Below, piece after piece: positions 22,401 to 33,391 of a DNA stretch of 64,000 bases. The translations under genes were made by a program, and so were the position numbers. The notes beneath the pieces were generated by a model. That model saw nothing but the letters and a program-made list of their open reading frames with translations. It did not search any database and was not told the origin of the DNA. This DNA comes from Biomphalaria glabrata (taxonomy: Eukaryota > Mollusca > Gastropoda > Planorbidae), in the NCBI RefSeq assembly GCF_947242115.1, contig NC_074719.1, forward strand, positions 4,042,783 to 4,106,782, in the 5' to 3' direction. Each line of letters starts with the position of its first letter. The first letter of the stretch is position 1.

Positions 22401-23618
22401 GCCATCTATATTGTTTTTCTATAATTCTCTAGTAAGTCTCTGGCACTGATTTTATTCTAACGGGTAACTGTAGCCATCTATATTGTTTTCCATAATTCTC
22501 TAGTAAGTCTCTGGCACTGATTTTATTCTAAAAGGTAACTGTAGCCATCTATATTCTTTTCCATAATTCTCTGGCAAGTCTCTGGCACTGATTTTATTCT
22601 AAAAGGTAGCTGTAGCCATCTATATTCTTTTCCATAATTCTCTAGTAAGTCTCTGGCACTGATTTTATTCTAAAAGATAACTGTAGCCATCTATATTCTT
22701 TTCCATAATTCTCTGGCAAGTCTCTGGCACTGATTTTATTCTAAAAGGTAGCTGTAGCCATCTATATCGACCTAGGGGTGTGTTGAAATTTGTGAGAAAA
22801 GAGGATTCTCTTTCAAGCTTTATTTGGATAAACCCAGACTTGACTACATAAACCCAGTTGTAAGTCTTGTGATCTGCATATTTTCCAACATCTGAGGCAG
22901 ACAAAACCATTGTCCGCCTGGTGTCTATAACCTGTTAAAGTTTTCTTTACGCTTTCTGCGCCTGTACTTTTTTTTTCTGAAAGAGGCCTCATCAAAATGC
23001 CTGCACAGGACTTCCATTTAGTTATTTAGCATTATGAACACCCGTAGGAGTAAAGCAGTATTAAGCTTTGTAAAAACATAGTATCGCTTAACTCTTTACC
23101 TCCGTAATTATTTTTCACGTTGTGACAGAATTGTTCATTTTTCACATTTGTAAATTCTACCCTGTTATGATTAAACTTCTATCACATTTTGTTTGTAATC
23201 AGAAAACGTTTTCTTTTGATATAGAATCATAGGAGAAAGCATGCTCTTTTTATATAACACAAATAGGCCTACACGTTTATAAGCCAAAAATTAATTCAAT
23301 TTAATGGGGGTCAAATAATCAACGATGGTATCGTTAATTAGGAGAGAAAGAGTTAATGCAAAACAATGTTATTGACATAACAGGAATTCAATGTACAAAA
23401 ACAAAACCTTGATAAATATAGGCCTATATTGTATCATCTAATAATTTGTTGTTTTTTTTCACAATCACACATAATTTAATGAAAATATTGGATTGGAATA
23501 CTTACGTTGTAACTAATATATTTTTTGGAAAATGGATGACACGATCTAGAAACACAGAGCTGTGTAGAAAAATCAAAGTGATGCTGAGGACTGTCAATAC
23601 TTGAAGAACTTGTAACAT
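19423..23618 (-). CDS. STELLO/DUF288-like glycosyltransferase, copy 2 (complete)
   Basis: Exons 23618..23506, 21917..21798 and 21376..19423 join with phase-2 GT-AG introns (GTAAGT and GTAGGT donors, CAG acceptors) into 728 aa. Residues about 5-24 form a signal anchor, so a type II Golgi membrane protein is expected. The luminal part carries STELLO landmarks in order: DDWSVAIF, TGYLFAIENGAK, NPFHHFG, QGYLQIGDDVLLNTWNIV (acidic DD pair retained) and TDIFYVPQIL. It has 13 N-glycosylation sequons in the main exon and a Cys-rich stretch (9 Cys in about 53 residues) that I do not recall from plant STELLO. ATG at 23618 is chosen because it is the first in-frame Met and opens the anchor. The glycan it acts on is unknown. 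No polyadenylation signal was seen close by. Confidence 0.85.
21615..21765 (+). mobile_element. tRNA-derived SINE, family B, in intron 2 of copy 2
   Basis: GATTGTGCGGTATGCGCGCT, CCCGGATTCAAACCCTGCCC and ATGCGGAAGGTTTAGACC. Same site as 1590..1775 in copy 1. Confidence 0.65.
22110..22858 (-). mobile_element. Fossil Ty3/gypsy reverse-transcriptase fragment with internal tandem array
   Basis: Minus-strand translation shows FNTPLGRYRWLQLPF, as in gypsy-type reverse transcriptases, and beyond the array a KMLEGIQDAYVII-like continuation. LTRs, protease, RNase H and integrase are absent: a broken fossil. It lies inside the LINE relic of STELLO copy 2 intron 1 and is missing from copy 1, so it came after the gene duplication. 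Confidence 0.65.
22258..22767. repeat. 71-bp tandem repeat, about seven units
   Basis: CTCTGGCACTGATTTTATTC begins at 22295, 22366, 22438, 22509, 22580, 22651 and 22722: a constant 71-72 bp period. Units also share GTAGCCATCTATATTCTTTT. The unit is a segment of the surrounding retroelement reverse-transcriptase region. High similarity between units suggests recent expansion. Confidence 0.92.
22859..23080 (-). mobile_element. LINE C-terminal relic (paralogue of 4880..5190)
   Basis: Minus translation DNGFVCLRCWKICRS matches the zinc-like tail of the LINE at 60197..61225. Flanking sequence TGCCTGCACAGGACTTCCAT is shared with copy 1. Interrupted by the retroelement fossil at 22110..22858. Confidence 0.6.
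23088..23356. mobile_element. 269-bp TTAA-flanked MITE (piggyBac type)
   Basis: TTAACTCTTTACCTCCGTAA at the left and AGGAGAGAAAGAGTTAA at the right, both bounded by TTAA. The inside resembles 62595..62857 in inverse orientation. Absent from STELLO copy 1. Confidence 0.75.
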
Positions 23619-23799
23619 CCTAGATAATTGTGTTGCATTAAGCTTATTATTATTTGCTGAAGTGAACATACATTGAATGAAATTGTTATAAAACAGATTC
23701 CTGAAAAGTTATTCATTTATGCAGCACCAAAAGCACAACAACAATGTATTAAAGTATTCGTCACATTGTTTTGTTGTCCTTGCGATTGCGCATTGTAAA

Positions 23800-24780
23800 T
23801 ACATGGTACTTAGTTCCAACTACTGTAAGGGTAAGATACTGAATTCTAGGGAAGTCTTTCGGCACAGAAGATACCATAAAAGTCGAGGTTTCTACTATAG
23901 AAGATGAAAAAGTCAAAATAACATTACATTGGGTAGCACCCATTATCGTAAAAAGAAAAATTATAGAGATCTTTGAGTCTTTCGCTGAAGAAGGCTCAAA
24001 GGTAGAACCTGTCAAGTTAGAGAATTCTGACAAATGGGCCGCATGGCTCAAAATTAAGAAAGTACACCTTAAATTCGTAGACGATCCCAGGGTTTATCAA
24101 GTTCTGATCACCATACCAGAAAGAAGACAACAGTGTTGGCACTGTGGGCAGGATCAACACTGGTCAAACCATTGCCCCAATAGAACCACCCGTAAAGGGA
24201 AGGGAAAATTCCCCATTAAGGGGTACTACTAGATTTAGAGACAAAAATTAAAAAAAGAAACCCATTGCAAAAGTAAATAATAGTCTATTAGAAGACCCGG
24301 AAATCAAAGAATTTATAAGCCAAGTCCTCCTAACCACAGCACAAGACATAACCGAACATGAATACAAACTAACAAAGACATGGGCATTGATTAAAAATTC
24401 AATTAAATAATTTAAAATTTTATCGAGAATAAAACAAAGAAGAAATACGAAGTACAAAGACTTACACAGCTGCCAACTCAAACTCAAGTCGAGATAGAAA
24501 AAAATAGAATTAACAGCCCAACTTGAAGAGATATACAATTACAAATGCAGAAAGGGCCGAAATCAGGTGCAAAAGCACCCGAACGGTAGAAGAATAAAAT
24601 AAATTATACTTGATGGTGAAACAAAATACACACGAAAAAAAAACAACAGAATGATAGACCAAATAACAGACATTTGGAATAAACAGACAAGACAGCGACA
24701 GAATAGTGAAATACACGAAAAAATGCTCTTTGCGAAAACTTTTAATATGATACTTAAGGCACATTAATATTTCATGTTTT
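23800..24780 (+). mobile_element. L1-like LINE relic: ORF1 zinc knuckle and start of ORF2
   Basis: 23865..24232 reads KVKITLHWVAPIIVKRKIIE ... DDPRVYQVLITIPERRQ, then a CCHC knuckle CWHCGQDQHWSNHC, ending in TAG. Downstream, 24480..24600 contains an EIYNYKCRKG-type segment known from L1-like ORF2. Several stops and frameshifts. No clear ends. The clade is my inference. Confidence 0.6.
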
Positions 24781-25084
24781 GAAGAACTACTTCATTAAAC
24801 AACATTACCCATGAAAAATAATCTCCGTAACAACGGATGGTGAGCTTGCAAACCTTTAAAAACAAAAAGTTTCCGATGTGTTTAGTGATTGTATGCAATA
24901 CGTATTAACTGTTAAATTTGAATTTTAAATTTTAATTTTGTTTATAAATTTATTGAAAAAAATAGATTCAACTTAAAATGTAAATATGGAGTTGAAGTTA
25001 GGTGCTGAAACAAATGTGATACAAACATATATTAGACATAAATGAAAAGCAGCACCAGGGACCAAGTTTTGAAGAGAGAAAGTA
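24781..25084. other. AT-rich spacer
   Basis: No gene, repeat or element end recognised. Confidence 0.5.
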
Positions 25085-25212
25085 GTGAATTAAAATGATA
25101 TGAAAATAAGGGAATGCGCCGACCGAGCCTCGAACCTGTGACTCTGGATTCGACACCACCGCCTAGCGAACTTAAGCCCCAAGACCATAGGAATGTCCAA
25201 GAAAGTTCTTCC
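25085..25212 (-). mobile_element. tRNA-derived SINE head, other family
   Basis: Minus strand: GTCTTGGGGCTTAAGTTCGC (A-box region) ... GTGTCGAATCCAGAG and CACAGGTTCGAGGCTCGG (B-box-like). Not of family A, B or C. Confidence 0.45.
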
Positions 25213-25816
25213 GCTATCCATTTATTTCTATTGTATATATGTCAAACTTAAAATGTAGTTTTAAATTACTTTTTTTACTAATCATGTTTCTGGTTAGAAA
25301 TAAAATGTGTAATTTGAAATTGATGAATTTTAAAATACTCAATATAACTTAAGCAGGGGGACTACGAAAAACCAGAAAACATGGCAAGGGGTCTACGAGA
25401 CAAAAAGTTTGGAAGCCACTGATCTACAAGGAGGAGTGAGGTTGGAAGAAATGAAAGCTCTTTCTTGATTCAACAGAACACCACATCGAAATGGAGCATC
25501 AGGCCAGCAAGTCAAAAGATCGGAAGCAAAAGAAGAAATCAAGCGTGAGAACCCAAGACAACGACACGAAGAATAACTTTGAAAACAAATAAGAACAAGG
25601 GCAGACAATTATAACTTTATTTAAATATTGTTTCCTTCTGTTGTTCTAACATTGAAGATACAGCATCTAACCTCATGATATGTCAACAAACTTTAGTTTA
25701 AAGATTCACGTTTAAGAGTTAACTTTAAAAGTGGGAAAATTACGTTTTTAAAAACATTGTATGTTATTACGTTACGAGTGTTTCAATATTTATTTTCCAC
25801 CATCATTGTCCATATT
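25213..25816. other. No gene recognised
   Basis: AT-rich. Near 25355..25430, GGGGGACTACG and GTTTGGAAGCCACTG hint at the worn end of a hAT-like MITE. Confidence 0.4.
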
Positions 25817-26327
25817 CAGGGCCGGTTGCGGTTGTAGTGGGCCCCGCACTTTCATAGACCCCGCGCTAATTCTAGGTGTAATTATTAAATTGCAAAATAT
25901 ATATGAAAAATTCCTGGAAATCTCCTGAATTTATTGAAATCTTCTGAAAAATAGACAAAATTGTCATTTGTGGGTGTCATTCATTGCAGAAAACGCCAAT
26001 CCTACTCGCGATAAAAGAAAAAAAGCATTGTGAGGTTTTATGTAATAAAATGTAATAATCGGGCGACTTTCCAAAGTAGTCGGAAGTTCCAATACTTTAT
26101 TTACTTTTATAGTCACTAGCATATAAATATGCCATAGGTTGCAAGGTTCGTAAAGAAAGGTAATTTGATCGCAGTTTTATTATTAGTAAAGAATGAATAA
26201 TACTCAAAGTCAAATTTTCTTTCTAATACAAAATCTTTATTTTCACTTATTATCCTTATTCCCACCCAGATTGGGCCCCGCGCAATCAGTTTCGCATAGA
26301 GCCCCGCAATTGTTAGGACCGGCCCTG
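25817..26327 (+). mobile_element. hAT transposon derivative, opposite orientation
   Basis: CAGGGCCGGTTGCGG and GGACCGGCCCTG termini; target duplication TCCATATT / TCCACATT (7 of 8). Same family as 16507 and 17460 (GTGGGCCCCGCACTTTCATA shared with 17965..17990), inverted. Independent insertion. Confidence 0.8.
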
Positions 26328-26872
26328 TCCACATTGTACATGCGCGCGTAGTCTGGAGACAAATATATACTATTGAAATTTCAACATTATACAGAACATC
26401 GGGCTTTTAAGGATATCATAACCTTTTTTGTACGACTCTATAAGACCCATGTGCCTAATAGATAGTCACAGAGCAATAGTCACAAAGCAGAAACTCCCCA
26501 AATACTGACTCTAGCTTACATGATAGCCACCTTGATGATGAGGAAGTAGTGTTCCAAACCTCAAAGAAGGAAATCAAAAATTGGCATATCAAGGGAAAAA
26601 TAAAAGAAACGAATATAGATGCTGATATACCTATGTATGTATGTGAATGTTTGTGTGTATATATGTGTATACATGTATTTGTGTATATATATATATGTTA
26701 AACCAAACAACTGCACGCTTGAAAAAACAACATAAATAACTGGTTTAATGTATCAAAAAGGAGCAAACCAATACAAGGGAAGAAACCCTAAGTAATGGAG
26801 ACAAAGGGAAAAAATGTGACTAAGATGTTAAAATTGTAAAATATCATTTAATCTACACCGTTCACTATTTGA
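26328..26872. other. No gene recognised
   Basis: AT-rich, with a GTATATATGTGTATACATG-like stretch near 26660..26700. Nothing else supported. Confidence 0.5.
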
Positions 26873-27300
26873 TTGTTCTATTCAATCACTTATGTAAGAT
26901 TGTTCTTTATTGATTTCACATCATCTTTTAACACTATACAACTTCATTTACTCATTGAAAAGATGAAAGCGTTGAATATTAGTCCATACATAATACTATG
27001 GGCTAATGAATTTTTGACCCAGAGATCTCAGAGGGTTAGGGTAAACAATGTTATATCAAATGAACGCATAGTTAACACAGGGGCGCCCCAGGGGGCTGTG
27101 ACATCGCCATTGTGGTTCATTTTGTACACCAATGATTTTCAATCCGATAGTTCTTTTTGCTCCTTCACAAAATTCGCTGATGTGAATGTACACTTTGGTT
27201 TCTTATAGTTATAATGTTTTTTGTTTGGTGTAATGCACAAATTGTAAGACAAATTTCCATACGGACAATAAAGATTATAATTATTATTATTATTATTATA
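26873..27300 (+). mobile_element. LINE fragment (L2/CR1-like RT) with ATT-repeat tail
   Basis: Translation FIDFTSSFNTIQLHLLIEKM, VNTGAPQGAVTSPLWFILYT and NDFQSDSSFCSFTKFADV represents RT motifs A to C, with the catalytic ADD degraded to ADV. A stop follows, then AAATTTCCATACGGACAATAAAG and an (ATT)n tail at 27275..27298, a usual 3' end for such LINEs. 5'-truncated, internally deleted. Confidence 0.8.
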
Positions 27301-28284
27301 TTGTTCATATTTTTCACTATATATATCCTAAGTAGTTTACATTAAAAAATATTTATTCTGTGCTATTGTATAAACCTAATTGGTTTATTCTCTGTATACA
27401 ATTGTAACTAACAGACCTCAGGAAGTTCCTTATGATATATGTTTTCTTGTTCACAAAACCGGAAATAGTACACATGAAAAAAAAAGGTATTGAAGAGCAT
27501 GGAATTTTATTAACTCATTTTTTTCTGCTTTTATTTTTTTTTTAAATAATTTTGTTTGGTAAAGTTGATTTGACTCTAAAATTTATTGTATCATTATTAT
27601 CTCTGGCATTTTAAGTCTCGAGAGACAATCTTGTCCCTTTGCAACTTCTTGTCTGACTAAAGAGGCCAATCCTTGATACACAGCTGTGGTCGCAGGTTGG
27701 GCAATATGTGATCACCAGGCGCCGTTGCATTTTCACCCTTCTTTCTGCTTCTGTTGTGTATGGCATCTGCAATCTGTGACCCTTCCTTATTATATATTCA
27801 TTATTATAAAAAGACATTATCATCATCTTCTGAAACTTTTCTGCACTCTAGTCCACGATCGTACTGTGTTGGAATGTATGTGCTAAATATTATTTTCTTC
27901 AACAGATTTTGTTTTATATAAGTTCTTTGATAATACTATTATAAAATAATTATGTCAACTGTTTTTAAATAAAATTTATTTTAAAAAAGGGCCCAAAAAA
28001 AACGAGACACGAAGCCCTAAACAGAGATGAAAGAGACACACAAAAAGAGGCAAGAAAAAAAAAAGGCCTAGGCCCCAAAGATTCCTTTTTTAACATTATT
28101 ATAAAAAGACATTATCAACATCTTCTGAAACTTTTCTGCACTCTAGTCCACGATCGTACTGTGTTGGAAACTAAATAAATAGCACAAATACTGAGGTTTC
28201 CTAAAAAAAAAAATATAAACTTATATTTTATGTAAGCTTTGCTCCTTTTTTTAAATATGTGTTAACTTTTTTTTTTTTTTAATT
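27301..28284. other. AT-rich spacer with a 70-bp direct repeat
   Basis: AAAAAGACATTATCATCATC...CACGATCGTACTGTGTTGGAA at 27806..27873 recurs at 28102..28169. No gene recognised. Confidence 0.6.
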
Positions 28285-30120
28285 TCTACGTATTGAATTC
28301 TGTAAGATTGTACAACAATATCAATATAGGTCAATTTTGTAACGCTTGTTAACTAACGATCGAATTTTCGACCACTTTTACTAATCCGATCGTCATCAAG
28401 TTTTGCATAGAAGCTTGCGCTTAAAATCTATTCAGATAATTTTGTTCCATTTTATTTACATTGTAAAAAAAAGTAAAAAAAAAAATCCTTTTAAGGCGGC
28501 CATTAACGAAGGTGTCGTGTGGTCAGCAAAATGACAAACCGAATTTAATTTTAAATTTCGCCAACGTATGTCAGATACCCATCACAGTTGGCTGGACTCG
28601 TGGGTTTCCTAAGAATCCTGAAAATCGAGATTCGGCCAGCCAGGTAAAAGAGTGACTTGGCAGAATATAAGACGATAAAGTGATTGGTTAACATACATAA
28701 TTAGATGCATGATGCGTAGGACGTAATTATCATCTTTTATTATTTGTTTTTGAAGTAACGTCTGTATTATCTAAGAGAAGATAAGACTGGAAACAAAGAG
28801 TCCACGGGAAATAAATCTTCCAGTATTTACAGATACGACTAGATATTTAGGGTTTCGTCCCCTTGAAAGCCCAGTTTTCACCGACATTTAAAACAAAGGA
28901 GCCCATGGGAAATTAGTCCTTCAGTATTTAAAGACACGGCTATATATTTAGGGTTTTGTTCCCTTTAATAATTGAACACCTTATTTCTCCCACACCTATT
29001 CTTTAAACGACTATTTATTATACCCGTTGTTTTTTGGTTTTTGTCTTTTTTTTTTTTTTTTGTAAAAGGTGCCGGTACTCAGTGATGAATTGCCTTAATT
29101 TAAACTACTAATAACTTGATAATAATATTTAAAATACAAGAAAAGTAATAATTTTTCCCCACATTGAATAAGGTGCCGGTACACTGTACAGGTGAGTACC
29201 GTCACAAAAAAAGTTCGGATTATACCTAACAAAACATAAATAATCTTAAAAAAATTAACAAATTAGTCCATTAAATATTGACAAAAAAAATATTTTGCTT
29301 GACATCGAATGTATGAAAAAAATTCTACATTATTGACAAATATAGTTCAAAGTGCGGAGTTCTTTTTCTTGTTTTTTTTTTTTGTTTGTTTTTTTTAAAG
29401 AATTTTTGTTATATTTTGCTTGTTTTTAAATTAGAGCTACAAAATATTCTTAGCAAAACAAAACATGTACTAAATATTGCAACGTAAACACAATGATACA
29501 CATTTAAATACGCATTTACCTTCGCCTCATGTTGTATGATATTTAATAGCACTGTTGAAAGAAAACCTAGAAAACTTGTTTCCTACTAATGTTGACATGG
29601 TATGAAATCGATTGTTTACATTTCATCTAGTGTAGCACATGAATGCTACTATACTTAAATGCCACGTGACCGAGCTTTCGCTTGGTTGGATGTATTGTCA
29701 AGGAAAGTTGATATATATTCGATCTCATTTTGGAAACATTTCGTAAAGACAAAATTGTGGGATCAGGAAGTCATTCGAATATTGAAGCTGAATGTTCGAT
29801 GTGCTTCGTATTCATTATGGCTAAAGTGCCAAAATTAATTTTATGATAATGACAGATTTTAAGATCAAAATAACGATCCCTTCCGAGTTTGCCTCAGTGT
29901 GACCAAAATATGATTTTTGTTTTAATTTAAACTCTATGAAATTTAAAAAAAAAAATCGTTAGAGCCGTTTTCGACAAAAACATGAGTGGAACGGCAGGCG
30001 GGGCTGTTTTGGCGCAAGCCTTTTTGGCGCAGCATTTTTGGCGCGAAAGATTCTGAGGATAATATATAAAACATAAAACTTGTTTATAATAAACATTGTT
30101 TTTACTCAATATACTACACT
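28285..30120 (+). repeat. Duplicated flank B (paralogue of 6736..10310)
   Basis: Same order of matches as described for flank A, ending with TTTGGCGCGAAAGATTCTGA and a segment near 30100 with TTTTTACTCAATATACTACAC. Lacks the LINE, hAT MITE and TA tracts of copy A but has its own LINE tail at 28640..28795. Confidence 0.6.
28640..28795 (+). mobile_element. LINE 3' tail, strongly 5'-truncated
   Basis: GTGACTTGGCAGAATATAAG, GCATGATGCGTAGGACGTAA and GAAGTAACGTCTGTATTATC match the 3' end of the LINE at 49041..49532. Absent from flank A at this position. Confidence 0.7.
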
Positions 30121-30664
30121 ATATATGTGGTATGCATTTTTGCCAATCACGAAAAAAAAAGTTTTAATAATTTTGAATCTTTCATGTTTGCATATTACGA
30201 ACTATAGATGTCAGCCTGGTCGTATGATATCTGCTCGGGACATGTCGTTTGGATGTCCTTGGTTTGAACCCTGCCAATCGTAATCTACCGACATCCTGGG
30301 GAGGTCTAGACCTTTAACTAGAGGCATAATAAAATGAATATATATATAATGTGATCATAACATTTCGCGCCAAAACGTCCCGTTGCAAAACGACTGCCCT
30401 AAAACGACCATCGCCCCCAAAAAAGGCTACGGCAAAACAGCTGCGACAAAACGTGGGAGACAGTTCAAGTCTGAATGAAAAATATCAGCAGACCGAAAAC
30501 CTTACACTCTGAAACTATATTTATATGTAAGTGTGTAGCAAACATATTTGGTGTCATTTCACTATTGTGACATAGTGTATCGATTTAAAAAAAAAAAAGG
30601 GGCATGTTACGGCTACACTGACCTTTAATAGAAAGACCAAGAATTTGGAAAAAAAACAACAGAA
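30121..30664. other. Spacer with family B SINE remnant
   Basis: 30195..30325 (GCCTGGTCGTATGATATCTG, TTGGTTTGAACCCTGCCAAT) is a worn family B SINE. 30370..30460 is rich in AAAACGAC/AAACG words. No gene seen. Confidence 0.5.
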
Positions 30665-30669
30665 GCTTA

Positions 30670-30855
30670 GTTTTTTTACCTTTACCTTTACCTATCCCTT
30701 AGTCTGTATGACCGTTGGGGCACCATGCAAGATTTGTCGACCGTCTTTCTCCATTCCTCCCTTTTTTTTTTTGCCTTGTTTAGAACCTCTCTCAATGGCA
30801 GGCCCGTCCATTCTTTAATGTTGTCCTCCCATCGCTTTTTCTGTCTGCCTCTTCT
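30670..30855 (-). mobile_element. LINE 3' coding fragment
   Basis: Minus strand encodes the EEWRKTVDKSCMVPQRS-type end seen at 52500..52600, preceded by a basic KKRWEDN-like stretch. Same family as 18375, 52050 and 62100. Confidence 0.55.
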
Positions 30856-30864
30856 TCACCTGCG

Positions 30865-31990
30865 CTGACTTGTTAGTACAATGACCAAAATGGAGGTCTT
30901 CAAGGCGGGCGTTTTAAGCACGCTACTGTACGGCAGTGAGTCATTGACTACCTACGCAAAGCAAGAGAGACAACTAAACTCATTTCACTTGCGCTGACTT
31001 TGAAGGATCTTGTACATCACGTGGCAAGAAAGAGGGTGTAAAACAAACATACTTCCTTGAATGCTTCTTCCCTGCATCGTTGTCACAGCTTTCCTATTGT
31101 ATTTATAATAATAACTCGATAGAATCTACCTTAGGTCTCGATACTTCTAGGTGTCCCTGGTTCAGTTCTAGTTAACGAAATAAAACAATTAACCACTAGA
31201 TCGAACACATAAACTTTAATCATCTTTACTGCATATCACACACGCTGGTCTCTGTCTGACAACCAACACACTTCCGGTCATTCGCGCAGATTGTAAAAAT
31301 AGATTTTACATACATACACACATTCATCCGTGACAATCGTTACCACCCTCAACATCACCTGCGCTGACTTGTTTATGTCTGCCGGATTGAGGACAACCGT
31401 ATCTAGAAAGTCATCCTTATGGACAACTCGAGACTGGCTTAAGAAAAACTTGTCGTCTCCAACTGTGTACGTAATCTAACGGGAAATCAAAACAGTGGAC
31501 ATTAATGTTGTCTTTTGGGAAAACATAGCCCTAGACCAGGGGTTCTCAACCTGTGGGTCGCGACCCCCTTGGGTGTCGATTGACGATTTGCCAGGGGTCG
31601 CCAAAGACCATTCAAAAAAATGGATTGTTTCTGTCTATTCTTCTATTGCTGTGTGTATTGCCGGGGGGGGGGGGGTCGCGGCAGAGTGGGGGATTGTAAA
31701 AAGGGTCGCCGAGCAGAAAAAGTTGAGAACCGCTGCCCTAGACTGTTCTATGTCAAGAGAGATGGTGATCAAGAAAGTTATAGACATCAAAAGAAGCATT
31801 AGCCTGTGGAAGAAAGGCGTGCCAAACGAAAAATGGCTGGCTCCTCTACCAGCAAGGCGAATGCCACCTTTACATGCGATATATGTGGACGGGAGTGTCT
31901 CTCCAAAATAGGGCTCCACAGCCACATGAGGAAGTATTCTACGAGAAGAGCCATAGTCGTTCTACCACTAATGGAAGCCAACTTGTACCT
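30865..31990 (+). mobile_element. LINE C-terminal region, interrupted
   Basis: 30890..31030 reads TKMEVFKAGVLSTLLYGSES and KQERQLNSFHLR. After a stretch of unrelated sequence, 31360..31536 and 31736..31990 continue with the end of the ORF, including TCDICGRECLSKIGLHSHMR, a Cys2-His2-like tail. The frame is broken repeatedly and by the SPIN-like element at 31537..31735. Confidence 0.7.
31537..31735. mobile_element. 199-bp SPIN-like hAT MITE
   Basis: Ends CAGGGGTTCTCAAC and GTTGAGAACCGCTG are inverted, and CCCTAGAC repeats exactly on both sides (31529..31536, 31736..31743). The terminal GGTTCTCAACCTGTGGGTCG resembles SPIN hAT elements as I remember them. Same length and ends as 53074..53272. 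Internal poly-G tract. Non-autonomous. Confidence 0.85.
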
Positions 31991-32059
31991 TTACCAGCCC
32001 GGAAACCACTATGACTCTCAGAAAGCACATTGCTTACGATGGCATATGTCAGTCAGTCG

Positions 32060-32330
32060 ATCAAGGAGTATTCTAGCAAGGATTTTTCCGGCAACTAACA
32101 GTAACTCGTTCGTTCCTAACTCGGTGAGACTATATCAACGCCACTCGCTGATCAGAAAACATGAAAAAAGACCAAGATGCTTGTGTGTAGTCGCTCAATT
32201 AATTCTCTATGTTGAGTCTGTTCTATTTATGTGAATGTTTCTGTTGTGTTGTCTTGATGAGAAAAAGAGTCCTTGTAATCACAACAAATTTCCATAAGGA
32301 TCAATTAAGCAGTCTTAGTCTTAGTCTTTA
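32060..32330 (+). mobile_element. LINE 3' end
   Basis: Encodes NSFVPNSVRLYQRHSLIRKH, a frequent end of CR1/Jockey-type ORF2, followed by GTGAATGTTTCTGTTGTGTT and ACAAATTTCCATAAGGATCA. A second copy is at 50960..51295. Confidence 0.65.
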
Positions 32331-32924
32331 TCTTAGTAAAGTAGGCTTAATTCCACGGCAATTGGCGCAGTTGGACTTTTTGTACAGGAATATAAAGTTG
32401 GCATCTCTAAGCTGAGGCGAGATCGTATATTTCTCCCATAGTAAAGAGAAGATGTTGTTAATCTTTCCATGAGAGAATCTTCTGCTGGAAGACCGTCAGA
32501 GCCCAGCGTCTGTCTTTTACGCTTCCCAATGTCCTTTTCAAAATGGCAGCCGAACGTCTTCTGAGATTCGCGGGAATTTCCTTCACAGGATGAAACACAT
32601 TGACCAAAGTCAACCATTACGTTGGAGCGAAAGCAAGGCTGACAGAGATTTTGGTCGCCTCTATTTGAAACTATGACAGAATAGGTCTTATCGACTTCCA
32701 ACCCAAAAAAAAAAATCAATGTAATTAAAGCAGTGGTTCCACCCACACTTTTGTGTGGCTCTGAGCCCTAAGTGGCATCTAAGGCTTCTCGAAAGCTTTT
32801 TTCACAAAGCTCCTTCTCTTCACATTGGACATACGCTGACAAGACTACTTTACAAATATCCTTAGTTAGCACGCTTTTTATACGGAATATTGATAAACGA
32901 GGCATTAAAACCATTTTTAGCGAG
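32331..32924. other. No gene recognised
   Basis: The open frame at 32746..32333 (minus) shows no known motif and overlaps the LINE tail. CAGTGGTTCCACCCACACTT at 32734 resembles a hAT-type end but has no partner. Confidence 0.4.
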
Positions 32925-33205
32925 CGGCCCCCGAAAGGGGAAAAGACGCTATTAGTTTTGTGTGAAATGTCTGTCCGTCTGTCCGCCCGTCCCGTTTAGA
33001 TCTCGTAAACTAGAAAAGATATTGAAAATCTGACATCACAATATTTTAGACCATTCAAAGTTCTGATGCAACGGCTACTTTTTTTTTCTGAAAGTGAAAA
33101 ATCTAATTTTTAAAATCAGTTATGCAAGCAGTTTTTAAAAGAGAAAAAGCTAATTAGTATGCATTATAAGTTAAACCTAATTTAAAATGAATAGTAATCT
33201 TGTAA
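32925..33205 (+). repeat. Dispersed repeat (family of 11935..12530)
   Basis: CCCCCGAAAGGGGAAAAGACG, GTCTGTCCGCCCGTCCCG, CTCGTAAACTAGAAAAGATA and GATGCAACGGCTACTTTTTT. Ends about 190 bp before the cenH3 start. Confidence 0.6.
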
Positions 33206-33391
33206 ACTTCATTCTCCTGACCGTTTGTTTATTGCGGAAATGTTTTTTTTTAAAGACAATATCGAGCTTTGTATACTCTATAGACTACTATTACTATACT
33301 ATACTCTAATAGACATAGACTCTAGATCCAATAGAAGTCTATGACTAATCCACAGCGAAGTCACAAGTGGCGAAGAAAATCTTAGATCTAA

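Noticed and set aside
22258-22767. CRISPR-like array
   Set aside because: Units are contiguous 71-bp tandem copies without unique spacers, in eukaryotic intronic sequence.
31495-32234. Overlapping open frames at 31495..31911 and 31806..32234 as host genes
   Set aside because: They consist of LINE ORF ends and the SPIN-like MITE read through by chance.
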